Assembly (NCBI GenBank): GCA_013122435.1
Contig: WYDT01000037.1
Location: 1 to 64,000, forward strand
DNA from: Chloroflexi bacterium AL-N1
GTDB taxonomy: Bacteria > Chloroflexota > Chloroflexia > Chloroflexales > Roseiflexaceae
DNA length: 64,000 nt
Reading direction: 5' to 3'
The position numbers and the translations under genes are program-made. The notes below the pieces were generated by a model. That model had not been told where the DNA came from, made no database searches, and was given only the letters and a program-made list of their open reading frames with translations. Shown in pieces: positions 28,208-37,226 of this stretch (its first letter is position 1; each line of letters starts with the position of its first letter).

Positions 28208-28801
28208 ATGACTCGTGTGACACGCTACAAGACAAGCTATATTATCGTGATTATCTGTCTTATAGTTCTGTGTCTTGGCCTGCTTTACTTCAGTGGCTGG
28301 AACGTGTGGGTCACAGTTGGATTAATCTTTGCACTCCTCATCCCTGGTCGGGTTCAGGGTTTGCTATTTCGTGACCTGTTTCGTGGTCGTCGAGCGCTAG
28401 ATCAGCACCATCCAGCGGAAGCTCTTGAGCATTGGGAGCGCTTTCTCAAGACCATCCAATCTCAACCCTGGCGTAAACCAGCCTTGTGGTTATCCTGGTC
28501 TGTCTACACACCAAGTGTAGAAGCTATGGTGCTCAACAATATCGGCACTGCTCATCTGATATTAGATAATCGAGAACAGGCAATCGCGACCTGGCATGCT
28601 GCACTTGAGCTAGATCCACGCTATCCTCTGCCTTACACCAATCTTGCCGTAGTTTCAGCTAGCGAAGGTGATTCATCAACTGCTGAAAATCTCCTGGCAT
28701 CAGCCAAACAACTTGGATACTCGGGAAATGCCTTTGATCAGGTCGTGCAAAAAGTGCAACATCTTCTGGCAAATGTGGAATCTCATGGACCGTCGATATA
28801 A
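28208..28801 (+). CDS. Membrane-anchored TPR-like protein
   Basis: 197 residues from ATG 28208 (GAGGTGCGT before it). Two membrane helices near the N-terminus (about 9-29 and 31-50) are followed by tetratricopeptide-like helices: NNIGTAHLILDNREQAIATW, HAALELDPRYPLPYTNLAVV. It probably acts as a scaffold facing the cytoplasm. The architecture resembles the TPR protein at 40205, suggesting paralogues. Confidence 0.8.
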   Translation: MTRVTRYKTSYIIVIICLIVLCLGLLYFSGWNVWVTVGLIFALLIPGRVQGLLFRDLFRGRRALDQHHPAEALEHWERFLKTIQSQPWRKPALWLSWSVYTPSVEAMVLNNIGTAHLILDNREQAIATWHAALELDPRYPLPYTNLAVVSASEGDSSTAENLLASAKQLGYSGNAFDQVVQKVQHLLANVESHGPSI

Positions 28802-28976
28802 ACCATCCTGACTTACCCTCTCGGTTAGAAATCTCATCAACTTTGCTCAAGCTGTACAGATAATGCACTCTTCAGACAGGTACATAACCCATAAGCAACC
28901 CGCGCCTTGCCACAACGCCAAACGTGCCCTACAATACCCATCTTTACTAAACCAATCCCCTTACACAGGAGTCGTG

Positions 28977-29459
28977 ATGTTAACTGCACAGCAACGCCAA
29001 AGCTACATTGATCAGATTCGAGCACTTCCCGAGCAGCTTACTGCGCTTGTCCACGATCTTTCGGAGGAACAGTTAACCACACCATACCTTACGGGAGAAT
29101 GGACCGTCGCGCAGAATGTACATCATTTGGCCGACTCACATATGAACAGCTATATTCGCTGTAAGCTGATTGCGACCGAGGACAACCCACCGCTGAAACC
29201 ATATGACCAGGATCAGTGGGCGACCTTTGCCGACGCAACCGCTGCCGATGTGAGCGTCTCGCTCCAACTGCTGAGCAGCTTACACACACGCTGGGTGATA
29301 TTCTGGGGACAGCTGTCAGAAGAGACATGGCAACGCACAGGCCATCACCCTGAAAACGGTATAGTCAGTCTGGAGCAACAGGTGCAACTCTATGCTGAAC
29401 ATGGCCTCGCACACATCGATCAGCTCCAACGCACCCTGGCCGCCCAGTCAGCAGAGTGA
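28977..29459 (+). CDS. DinB/YfiT-superfamily protein
   Basis: 160 residues from ATG 28977 (ACAGGAGTCGTG). The pattern LTTPYLTGEWTVAQNVHHLA-DSHMNSYIR and a final YAEHGLAHIDQLQ places the three metal-binding His typical of the YfiT/BstA branch. Family members bind zinc or nickel in a four-helix bundle; some transfer thiols. Single-gene unit. Confidence 0.9.
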   Translation: MLTAQQRQSYIDQIRALPEQLTALVHDLSEEQLTTPYLTGEWTVAQNVHHLADSHMNSYIRCKLIATEDNPPLKPYDQDQWATFADATAADVSVSLQLLSSLHTRWVIFWGQLSEETWQRTGHHPENGIVSLEQQVQLYAEHGLAHIDQLQRTLAAQSAE

Positions 29460-29507
29460 TAAAGGGACGCACAAATTACATCCTTTTGCTATACAGCGGA
29501 GATCAAC

Positions 29508-29732
29508 ATGGACGACGCATTACAACGCATCACACGCAATCCCCAGATCGCTTTTGGGAAACCGACCATACGTGGTTCGCGCTACTCGGTTGAGTGGCTG
29601 CTGGAACTGCTCAGTTCTGGTATGTCGTATCAGGAAATACTTGAGGATTACGAAGATTTAGAGATTGAGGATATCTACGCCGCCCTTGCTTATGCAGCAA
29701 AACTGACCCAGGTGAAACGCATACCTGTTTGA
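29508..29732 (+). CDS. DUF433 antitoxin-like protein
   Basis: 74 residues, RBS CGGAGATCAAC. NPQIAFGKPTIRGSRYSVEW then LLSSGMSYQEILEDYEDLEI and IYAALAYAA match DUF433, a winged-helix antitoxin usually followed by a DUF5615 PIN-like toxin. No DUF5615 gene follows; the next gene is an unrelated protein 141 bases away. Confidence 0.9.
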   Translation: MDDALQRITRNPQIAFGKPTIRGSRYSVEWLLELLSSGMSYQEILEDYEDLEIEDIYAALAYAAKLTQVKRIPV

Positions 29733-29873
29733 CTTCCCGCTACGTTGCTGCTTCTATGATTGTGATAAAACTAATACGCTGATCTCTCCACAACCATCAT
29801 CACATGTGGTATCCTACCTGTAGTTGAGTTAACACATTACTAAAAGCAGCCGCTGTATGTTGGGAGGATGGTG

Positions 29874-30251
29874 ATGGCAACAGTACTCTGGTTGACCGAC
29901 GATCTGGCGCTCGAAGCTGAGGTTGAGCAGGCTGCAGCTTTTGCCGAGGCGGAGTTGCATATCGCTACCAGCGTCGAGTATCTTCCTCGCACACCCGTTG
30001 ACGTTATTCTGTGGTGGCCAACCACAAACGACAAAGAGACCTACCTCGCCCTTACCAAACACTGCCACCAAGTCATTCAAATGGTCAAACGCGGATGGCA
30101 CCAGGACCGCTTGTGTCCGTTCAGATCCGAGGGTGCACCTCGCTACTATGTAGTGGTTCCCTTTAATCCCGAAGAGTTGGGAACTATCATTTGCCACATC
30201 GTAAGACGTGCGAGGAAGCGGAAGGGTGGTGATAGACCGGAAGCTGGGTAA
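29874..30251 (+). CDS. Hypothetical receiver-like protein downstream of DUF433
   Basis: 125 residues from ATG 29874 with TGGGAGGATGGTG upstream. MATVLWLTDDLALEAEVEQA, PVDVILWWP and YYVVVPFNPEELGTIICHIV give an alternating beta/alpha pattern reminiscent of receiver domains, but the phosphoacceptor set is not convincing. The C-terminus is basic (RRARKRKGGDR). No family recognised. Confidence 0.55.
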   Translation: MATVLWLTDDLALEAEVEQAAAFAEAELHIATSVEYLPRTPVDVILWWPTTNDKETYLALTKHCHQVIQMVKRGWHQDRLCPFRSEGAPRYYVVVPFNPEELGTIICHIVRRARKRKGGDRPEAG

Positions 30252-30472
30252 GTAAAGGATTGAGACGCTTGTGAGTTTTCTTCAATTTATGGTATCATAT
30301 CAATAGATGCGGGGGTTGAGTTTAGTCTTTGTATACTTGGTATCAACAGGATAAAGAATAACGTCAACCAATACATTTACACCAAATCCAACCAAAATGT
30401 CTATAAATATTATCAAAAAACAAATCTCAAAAAAGATTGAGACAATCATCGCGTAAGCCTATTTTACACATC

Positions 30473-31687
30473 ATGACGAAAAATCACCAAACTATGGATA
30501 TATCCAGTAGGGTAATACAGTATCCCTTAGACAGACAAAGTCCTAAAAACAATTCAAAACCTATAGTAAATCCTGCTATCTTCTCTTTCTTCTCTGGTGC
30601 AGGCTTTCTAGATTTAGGGTTTGAATTATCAGGTTTTAGTATTTTATTAGCTAACGACATCAATACCCCTTTTATATCATCACATCAGTTTAGTAGGGAA
30701 CAATTGAAAATTCCTTTTCCTACTTTTGGGTATAGCAATGATGATATACGCGTTTTTCTCCATGGAAACGAAAGGATAAGTTTAAAGTACTGGATAAGAA
30801 AAGCACGTCAAGATTCAGGTGTCGTTGGCTTTATAGGTGGACCACCTTGCCCCGATTTTGCGGTAGGAGGTAAAAACAAAGGTGCAGAAGGTGAAAACGG
30901 AATTCTCACCAGCATTTATTTTGATTTAATAGTAGAACAAAAACCAGATTTTTTTGTGTTTGAAAATGTGAAAGGCTTATGGAAAACCGCTCGACATAGA
31001 ACATTTTATGACAAAATGAAGGAAAGAATGCAACAGAACGGTTTTATCACTACTGAAAGACTCATTAATGCTATAGAGTATGGAGTACCTCAAGACAGAG
31101 ATAGAATAATACTTATAGGTTTTAGTAAGCAATTCTTAATAAATATCGGATTTTATACCAATTTGCCTGAGATAACTCCCGATGAATTTGGATGGAAAAA
31201 ATATACCAGGTATTCTCGTAGGATATTAAAAGATGAAATCTGGCCAACAACTACACCTTTTGCACCTAACTCAATACTAGCAAAACCAGAAGGTATACAA
31301 GAAGACCTAACGGTTGAATATTGGTTTAACAAAAATAATGTTTACAATCATCCCAACACAGATAATCATTTCATACCAAGAGCCGGATTAGCACGTTTTA
31401 TGACTATAGCCGAAGGGGATGACTCAAAAAAATCTTACAAGCGTCTTCATCGCTGGCGATACTCTCCGACAGCTGCTTACGGTAACAATGAAGTGCATCT
31501 ACATCCAAATCAACCCAGAAGAATTACTGTAGCAGAAGCTTTAGCTATTCAATCATTACCCAGAGAATTTGTTCTTCCTCAAAATATATCTTTGTCTCAT
31601 ATGTTCAAAGCTGTGGGAAACGGAGTTCCATTTTTAGCTTCTAAAGCTATTGCAAAAACTCTGAAGGACTTTATATGCCGGAATTGA
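30473..31687 (+). CDS. DNA (cytosine-5) methyltransferase of a type II R-M system
   Basis: About 404 residues. It shows motif I SFFSGAGFLDLGFE, motif IV GGPPCPDFAVGG with the catalytic Cys, motif VI VFENVKG, motif VIII QDRDRIILIGF and the final motif X KAVGNGVPFLASKAIAK. It methylates cytosine in a target set by the divergent region about residues 215-340; the site is unknown. The start is uncertain: an in-frame TTG at 30437 is also possible and neither has a clear ribosome site. It overlaps the next gene by 13 bases. Strongly AT-rich, so probably acquired. Confidence 0.93.
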   Translation: MTKNHQTMDISSRVIQYPLDRQSPKNNSKPIVNPAIFSFFSGAGFLDLGFELSGFSILLANDINTPFISSHQFSREQLKIPFPTFGYSNDDIRVFLHGNERISLKYWIRKARQDSGVVGFIGGPPCPDFAVGGKNKGAEGENGILTSIYFDLIVEQKPDFFVFENVKGLWKTARHRTFYDKMKERMQQNGFITTERLINAIEYGVPQDRDRIILIGFSKQFLINIGFYTNLPEITPDEFGWKKYTRYSRRILKDEIWPTTTPFAPNSILAKPEGIQEDLTVEYWFNKNNVYNHPNTDNHFIPRAGLARFMTIAEGDDSKKSYKRLHRWRYSPTAAYGNNEVHLHPNQPRRITVAEALAIQSLPREFVLPQNISLSHMFKAVGNGVPFLASKAIAKTLKDFICRN

Positions 31688-32742
31688 GATTGACAGCTAC
31701 AAATATTGTTCGTGCAATAAAACAGTTACCAAAAAATATAGCTTATGATTATATCAGTGATAAAAGTCGTGGACAAATTCAGATAGTTGAAATAAAAGGC
31801 ACCGAAGGACCAATCATTATTAGGCGATCAAAGCCCACAAGAGGTGTAAGTCTCTCCAATGCAAAATCAGAATCCATTTCTGTACAAATGATAAAGCGGG
31901 TAGCTAACGCCTTTCGCGTACATGAACCACTAAGTATAGACAGGGTTTTAGGAGCAAGTTATAATACCCGCTCGGTATTAGAAACGTTGCTAGCTTATAC
32001 CCCACAATTTTACTTTTGTTATCCTGGCCGAGTTGATCCTGCTAGTTCAAAAGTAAAACGAGGACATAAACATCTTGTATGGTACCCAGAAGACCCACAT
32101 GACAATGGAATTTTACAAGAACGAGCAACAGATATTGTTATATCCGAAGTTTCATTTGGAGAAGCTGTTTATGATGCTTTATCCATAGTATCTGAATCAG
32201 GCTTGGGAATCGAAATTGACCGTCGGCATACACAAATACAAATTGCACTAATTACCATTGGTATTCAGTTAGGATTCAAGACTTGGATCGCGCAAAATGA
32301 TAAAGGTATTATTTACAATAATCGTAGAATCGTGGAACTCGAGGGTGTAATAGCTTCTTTAGAAGATATCAAGTTCTTATCCAACATGGAAGAGGCTATC
32401 AGGGCGGCGTTAATGATTGATTGTGTTTGGTTCAAAAATGGAAGGTTGATGCCTGCTGTTCTTGAAGTAGAACATTCAACTTCGGTGACCTCCGGTCTTT
32501 CTAGAATGAAAAACTTTCAAGACACCTTACCACCAATTCAAACACGCTACGTTATCGTAGCACACGAAGACGAGAGAAATAAAGTTTTTAAGGAGGCTAA
32601 CAAACCCCAATTTAAATCACTCAACACAAGATTTTTTCCTTATTCAGCAGTTGAAGAGCTGTATGTTCTTTGTAAAAAACGTCAACTTAGGGGGGTAACT
32701 GAAGAATTCTTAGATTGTTTTATGGAGCCTGTAGTCGAGTAA
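31675..32742 (+). CDS. Type II restriction endonuclease, probable partner of the methyltransferase
   Basis: 355 residues. The C-terminal third contains IDCVWFKNGRLMPAVLEVEH then STSVTSGLSRMKNFQDTLPP, a PD-(D/E)xK-like arrangement (D...E-x-E with ST and a Leu/Arg helix) seen in nucleases coded beside Dcm-type enzymes. The N-terminal part, LTATNIVRAIKQLPKNIAYD, is probably DNA-binding. Overlap with the methylase and equal AT-richness support a single mobile cassette. The recognition sequence cannot be read from the protein. Confidence 0.8.
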   Translation: MPELRLTATNIVRAIKQLPKNIAYDYISDKSRGQIQIVEIKGTEGPIIIRRSKPTRGVSLSNAKSESISVQMIKRVANAFRVHEPLSIDRVLGASYNTRSVLETLLAYTPQFYFCYPGRVDPASSKVKRGHKHLVWYPEDPHDNGILQERATDIVISEVSFGEAVYDALSIVSESGLGIEIDRRHTQIQIALITIGIQLGFKTWIAQNDKGIIYNNRRIVELEGVIASLEDIKFLSNMEEAIRAALMIDCVWFKNGRLMPAVLEVEHSTSVTSGLSRMKNFQDTLPPIQTRYVIVAHEDERNKVFKEANKPQFKSLNTRFFPYSAVEELYVLCKKRQLRGVTEEFLDCFMEPVVE

Positions 32743-32839
32743 TTCAAGGCAGTATGTCAAAAAGATAAATATGTTTCAGCCAATTATGTAATATGTAATA
32801 CCTAGAGACTCACAAGTATTCACAAAAAACACAATAACT

Positions 32840-33064
32840 ATGAAAACACAACGAACGATGGTAAAAACCTTTACTAAAGTAAAATTAAAGGAACAGAAAT
32901 CAGACTTTGCCTACTGGCAGACCCAGCCTGTCGAAAAGCGGTTAGCGACCTTAGAACAGATACGATGTGAATATCATGCATGGAAACATGATTCTCAGCC
33001 CCGATTTCAAAGAGTTGTTTCCATTATTAAGCGAAAGTATTGTGTCACGAATGATGACAACTGA
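32840..33064 (+). CDS. Antitoxin-like small protein
   Basis: 74 residues. The segment VKLKEQKSDFAYWQTQPVEK-RLATLEQIR followed by PRFQRVVSIIKRK matches a recurring small protein that usually precedes a nucleotidyltransferase-like gene (DUF6036 type) in toxin-antitoxin-like pairs. No such partner follows, since the next gene is on the other strand. An inner Met at 32861 could be the start. Likely a leftover half of a pair. Confidence 0.65.
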   Translation: MKTQRTMVKTFTKVKLKEQKSDFAYWQTQPVEKRLATLEQIRCEYHAWKHDSQPRFQRVVSIIKRKYCVTNDDN

Positions 33065-33093
33065 TACCTAACTCAGCATTCCTCCACTCACCC

Positions 33094-33462
33094 TCACATA
33101 TACCCAAACTTGATGATCGACCAAATCGCCAGAAGCACCACCACAGTTGCAGACTCCACCAGGATCATAAAGCCCGTAAGCACAAAAGCGTTTGAAAGAG
33201 CATACCTCACTACAAACCAGACAAAAACCACTGCATGAACCATGCCAAAACCAAGCAACACAATATTTCTATGTCTGCTCATAGCATCGTCAAAGACAGC
33301 ACTGGTTCCTAAAAAGGCAACAATACCTGCGAAGATGAGCCCCACCACGAAAGCGATCACCACCTCGTGGCGATTGCCCCATCGCCTCAGGACATAGAGT
33401 ATGCCTGCGAATATGCAGAGCGCGAGGAACAGGAACAGGTAGCATTCATTACTTGGACTCAT
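33094..33462 (-). CDS. Four-helix membrane protein of unknown function
   Basis: 122 residues with four hydrophobic helices (about 6-22, 33-51, 69-87, 92-115) and charged connectors (RRWGNRH, DDAMSRHR). No motif points to a transporter or enzyme. Convergent with the antitoxin-like gene. Confidence 0.65.
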   Translation of the reverse strand: MSPSNECYLFLFLALCIFAGILYVLRRWGNRHEVVIAFVVGLIFAGIVAFLGTSAVFDDAMSRHRNIVLLGFGMVHAVVFVWFVVRYALSNAFVLTGFMILVESATVVVLLAIWSIIKFGYM

Positions 33463-33542
33463 AGCTTTCCCTCAACCAACATCATCCAACTCCACACCAT
33501 CACCAAGCACACACCCTGTACCATTTCCCCTCCATTACACGT

Positions 33543-33548
33543 TATAAT
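33543..33548 (+). promoter_or_regulatory. -10 element for the glycosyltransferase gene
   Basis: Perfect TATAAT 43 bases upstream of ATG 33591; a matching -35 is weak. Confidence 0.45.
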
Positions 33549-33590
33549 AGAAACTGCTCTACATCACCATAGATGCATTGGGACAACCAG

Positions 33591-34772
33591 ATGAAAAAAC
33601 GTGTGCTCATTCTATCAACCAGCGCAGGATCTGGCCACAAAACCGCCGCCACCGCATTGGAAAAAGCCTTTCGCCAATCTGCTCAGGTCGAGGAGGTGGT
33701 CAATAAGGATGCGCTCGAATATACCAATCAAGGGTTCAAGGCGCTCTACTCGGATCTCTTCGCCGAACTTGTGAAGAAGAATCCCATCTTTCTCGGCTGG
33801 TGGTACGAAGAAAGCGACCAGCCCTGGCGCACCGACGACATGCGGCTGTTGATCGACCGATTGAATGCCGAGCCACTGATCAAATTCATCAAAGAGTTTC
33901 GCCCAGACATCACTGTCTGTACCCATTTTATGCCTGCGGGTATTATCGCACGGCTGATGACCAAAGGCGATCTGCACACCACGCTCTCGATTGTCACCAC
34001 CGACTTTGATTTCCACTCAATGTGGCTCAGTCGGGTGTTTAACCGCTATTTCGTGGCCATCGACGAGACCAAAGCCCATCTGGAAACACTCGGCATGCCG
34101 AAGGAGCGCATCACGGTCTCCGGCATTCCCGTCGATCCACTGTTCAGTGAGCCAGTTGATAAGCAGAAAATCCTCGACAAATATCAACTACAGGCAGATA
34201 AACCAATCATTATCGTGTCGGCGGGCTCGGCGGGCGATAATCGCCTCAAGTACATCGTGCAGCGCGTGATGCAACTCCACACCGATACACAGACTATCAT
34301 CGTGTGTGGTAACAATCGGCAGTTGCGGTCAGACATCGAAGTGCTGGTGATGGAGCAAGCCGCCAAATTTCGCGTGCTGGGCTACACCAGCGACATGGCC
34401 AGTCTCATGAAGATCGCCACATTGTTTGTGGGTAAGCCCGGTGGCCTTACGATCTCCGAAGCTATGGCTGCCAGCTTACCTGTGGTCATCGTCTGGCCCA
34501 TTCCTGGTCAGGAAGAGCGAAACAGCGATCACCTGTTAGAGCGTGGTGCCGCCATCCGCTGCAACGATATCACGGTGGTTACCCACAAATTAGACAAGTT
34601 GCTCAACGATCCGCAGCGCCTCAAGCAGATGCGCGAAAACGCACACAGCCTGGGCCGCCCCGATGCCGCACAAAAGATTGTTGAAACCCTGCTCAGTGAG
34701 AAATTCATCACACCTGTCTATCTCAGCAAGACCGATCAGGAACGGATGGTTGAGGCAGTCAAATTTGAGTAG
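33591..34772 (+). CDS. MGDG-synthase-like glycosyltransferase (GT28)
   Basis: 393 residues from ATG 33591. The N-terminus MKKRVLILSTSAGSGHKTAA-TALEKAF is the MGDG synthase signature; the C-terminal nucleotide-sugar lobe shows VSAGSAGDNRLKYIV, VGKPGGLTISEAMAASLPVV and IPGQEERNSDHLL. It should transfer glucose or galactose from a UDP-sugar to diacylglycerol on the inner membrane face, giving a membrane glycolipid. Stands alone, with a convergent gene 9 bases after its stop. Confidence 0.92.
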   Translation: MKKRVLILSTSAGSGHKTAATALEKAFRQSAQVEEVVNKDALEYTNQGFKALYSDLFAELVKKNPIFLGWWYEESDQPWRTDDMRLLIDRLNAEPLIKFIKEFRPDITVCTHFMPAGIIARLMTKGDLHTTLSIVTTDFDFHSMWLSRVFNRYFVAIDETKAHLETLGMPKERITVSGIPVDPLFSEPVDKQKILDKYQLQADKPIIIVSAGSAGDNRLKYIVQRVMQLHTDTQTIIVCGNNRQLRSDIEVLVMEQAAKFRVLGYTSDMASLMKIATLFVGKPGGLTISEAMAASLPVVIVWPIPGQEERNSDHLLERGAAIRCNDITVVTHKLDKLLNDPQRLKQMRENAHSLGRPDAAQKIVETLLSEKFITPVYLSKTDQERMVEAVKFE

Positions 34773-34781
34773 TGCACTAGT

Positions 34782-36002
34782 TTAGTTCTCCATCATCGCC
34801 AGAATCTGATCCCACGAGAACCCCATCGCCCACGACAGCGCGATCGATGCCAGCGCACCGGGGAGTTCGACATCGGGCAACGAAGCCCGCGCCACCGGCT
34901 GCTCGCTTGCTCCGTGAGTCGCAAACACGGTCTGGTCACGCACGAAGAGCGCCTCCCCACCATGCGCCCGATGAATGCCAACAATGGTATTGGTCTCTCT
35001 GGTCGTAAAATAGATCACCGGGCAGGGCGCATACTCTGCCAGCGCCACGATCTCCGGGACATCCGCATTGAGCACGACGCGACCTTCAGCGTTGGTGACC
35101 AGCATGGGGATGCCCAGCACCTGAGTCAGTTCCTCAAAACTCCTGATTTCCGCTGGTAATTTCTCGGGTACATCCACAATTGCACTATAGGAACAACGTT
35201 CAAAAGCCACCCCACGTACTATTAAATCTTCTACAGCAAGTCCGGCAACCACCAATGCAGCGTGTGGTTCACCCAGTGCCGCGTGCGTCGCCGCAAAATC
35301 AGCACTTTCGGTCAGCGCCACAGCATAGCCCTGCGACTGCAACAGACCAGCAATAAACCGCGCTGTCTGATCACGACTCCTGTCCCCACTCACGGCCACC
35401 AGCGGAACCAAGCCGAGTTGTTGCCATGGCACATCAACTGCTGCTGCACTCCTGGCCGATGGTGGTGCTCCCAGACCAATATCATCAACCGAGAAGGAGC
35501 CACTACTGAGGCGTTCTTTGAAAGACGCGATGTCGAACTGCTTGCCACGTACACCATACCCTATCTGAAGTCGTCCATCAGCACGCACAAACGACGGAAT
35601 GTTGCGTGTATTGGCCTCGGCACATAATTGTAATGCCTGAATAGGTAGCGTTTCAGCACGTAGTCGTTGTTTCAGGTCCCACAATGGCTCCTCCGGGTCC
35701 CACTCCTCATCGCCCACCTCCTTGGCATTCATACCATCCACCACATACCGCGCTAATTCCACCCCAATCGATGGTGTGGGTGTTACATAATGTGCGGTGA
35801 TGAGAAAATCCTCATTCTGTTGCTCAGTCTCAACATCCAGATAGCCGATAATCATACCAATATTCTGCGCGCCGTCTTTCAAAATATTCTTGATGCGTTT
35901 GCTGAGATCTTTCTCGCTACGAACCTGTAACACAACGCTTGTCTGTGGTCCATACAAATTGGGGCCATCATAGCCGCGTAATCGTACAATTTCTGTTGGC
36001 AT
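34782..36002 (-). CDS. Cyanophycin-synthetase-like protein with degenerate Mur-ligase domain
   Basis: 406 residues from 36002 (MPTEIVRLRGYDGPNLYGPQ; GGAGA upstream). The first ~160 residues follow the N-terminal domain of cyanophycin synthetase. From about 205 a Mur-ligase-like region begins, but the P-loop that should read GTNGKTT is VAVSGDRSRDQTARF, without the Lys. VVLNADVP, YFTTRETN and the HRAHGGEALFVRDQ segment recall the Mur family's central domain. The ATP-grasp domain expected between the two is absent. It probably cannot hydrolyse ATP by the usual mechanism, so it is unlikely to make cyanophycin. Confidence 0.65.
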   Translation of the reverse strand: MPTEIVRLRGYDGPNLYGPQTSVVLQVRSEKDLSKRIKNILKDGAQNIGMIIGYLDVETEQQNEDFLITAHYVTPTPSIGVELARYVVDGMNAKEVGDEEWDPEEPLWDLKQRLRAETLPIQALQLCAEANTRNIPSFVRADGRLQIGYGVRGKQFDIASFKERLSSGSFSVDDIGLGAPPSARSAAAVDVPWQQLGLVPLVAVSGDRSRDQTARFIAGLLQSQGYAVALTESADFAATHAALGEPHAALVVAGLAVEDLIVRGVAFERCSYSAIVDVPEKLPAEIRSFEELTQVLGIPMLVTNAEGRVVLNADVPEIVALAEYAPCPVIYFTTRETNTIVGIHRAHGGEALFVRDQTVFATHGASEQPVARASLPDVELPGALASIALSWAMGFSWDQILAMMEN

Positions 36003-36167
36003 ATCAGATGTCTCCACCCAGTTTATAATGATGAATTGAACGGGAATGTAGTATCACGATCATTGCAGCCCATGGTAGACAGCCGTACCAGAGATGTCAA
36101 ACGGTTTTTGTTTGAAATAACATTGTGTAAGCAGTCACATAAAAAACCAATCGAGGAGTACCATAGT

Positions 36168-36239
36168 ATGGATGAATTACGCAGGGACATCCCCAACACA
36201 TTAGAAGCCTATACTGCAGGTGGAACGACGGAGCGGTGA
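36168..36239 (+). other. Truncated 23-codon reading frame abutting the repeat block
   Basis: ATG 36168 follows TCGAGGAGTACCATAGT, a good ribosome site, and reads MDELRRDIPNTLEAYTAGGT-TER before ending as the repeat begins. It looks like the front of a gene whose body was replaced by the repeats. Confidence 0.35.
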
Positions 36240-36264
36240 GGCGGTGAGGCGATGAGACGATGGG

Positions 36265-36570
36265 GCGATGGGGCGGTGAGGCGTCCGAGCATATCCGTCG
36301 CGGCGGTTTGCAACCGCCGTACCACCTTGTGCTGCAAGAATGGAAAGCAATAGAGCGGCGGAGTGGGGGGTTCTGGGCTCACCTGAGCCTGTCGAAGGCG
36401 GGACACGACGAGGCGATGGGGCGGTGAGGCGTCCGAGCATATCCGTCGCGGCGGTTTGCAACCGCCGTACCACCTTGTGCTGCAAGAATGGAAAGCAATA
36501 GAGCGGCGGAGTGGGGGGTTCTGGGCTCACCTGAGCCTGTCGAAGGCGGGACACGACGAGGCGATGGGGC
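36265..36570 (+). repeat. 148-bp tandem repeat, two full copies plus a start of a third
   Basis: Copies at 36265-36412 and 36413-36560 are essentially identical; 36561-36570 restarts the unit. Each contains a palindrome CGGCGGTT-TGC-AACCGCCG and the motif CACCTGAGCCTGTCGAAGGC, a sequence widely seen as an interspersed bacterial repeat. GC-rich, and bordered by short GGGGCGATG-type repeats. Confidence 0.9.
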
Positions 36571-36641
36571 GGGGCACGACGGAGCAGTGAGTCGATGGGG
36601 CAATGGGGCGATTGCGAAACCTCCTCATCCCGCCAAAAACC

Positions 36642-36666
36642 AAAAAGGCTGACATCATCGTCAGCC
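36642..36666 (-). terminator. Rho-independent terminator for the DoxX gene
   Basis: GGCTGA-CGATGATG-TCAGCC followed by TTTTT on the minus strand, about 120 bases past the DoxX stop. Confidence 0.75.
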
Positions 36667-36784
36667 ATCACCTGAATTATTACACCAGATTAAATTGAAG
36701 TGGTATACATTCTTATAAAGGCCTACATCGATGTTCTAGGAATTCATAGGAACATACATGAAATGTAGTGATGAAAACGCAGGG

Positions 36785-37198
36785 TCAAGCTCTACTACCA
36801 ACAGCCATAGGTACTTCTTCAGCACCACGCAACGCATCCACACTCCAGATACCCGAACCACGTGAAGCAATAAACAGGAACACAAAACAGTAAAGAGCTG
36901 CGAGTTCGCCGCCATTCTCAAGTGGTGTCAACCCGTTTAGACCATGGGCCATCCAGTACGCGACTGCCATCAAACCACTGCTCAAAAATGCTGCCCATGG
37001 TGTGAAGAGACCGATCATAATCATAAAACCAGCAATCAGCTCTATCCCACCAGCACCATAGGTGATGAATGCAGGAGCACCACTCATCTCACTTGGCGGA
37101 AACCCTAAAATTTTCTGAGTGCCGTGGAGGAAGAAAAGCAAACCCACTACAATGCGAAAGAGCGCGTACGTTTGTGCTTGAAACGGTTTCATAAACAT
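36785..37198 (-). CDS. DoxX-family membrane protein
   Basis: 137 residues, four helices. LFRIVVGLLFFLHGTQKILG, then GGIELIAGFMIMIGLFTPWA and AAFLSSGLMAVAYWMAHGL fit DoxX. Members are linked to thiol/redox stress in several bacteria, but the activity is unsettled. AAAGGAGTCATTTATCA precedes the start. A perfect 9-bp inverted repeat 29-56 bases upstream suggests dedicated repression. Confidence 0.9.
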   Translation of the reverse strand: MFMKPFQAQTYALFRIVVGLLFFLHGTQKILGFPPSEMSGAPAFITYGAGGIELIAGFMIMIGLFTPWAAFLSSGLMAVAYWMAHGLNGLTPLENGGELAALYCFVFLFIASRGSGIWSVDALRGAEEVPMAVGSRA

Positions 37199-37226
37199 TG
37201 ATAAATGACTCCTTTACTAACAACTT

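Noticed and set aside
36265..36570. CRISPR array
   Set aside because: Only two long, directly adjacent repeat units and no unique spacers.
36201..36671. Minus-strand 156-codon frame across the tandem repeat
   Set aside because: Its repetitive Pro/Arg/Ser sequence simply translates the 148-bp repeat units.
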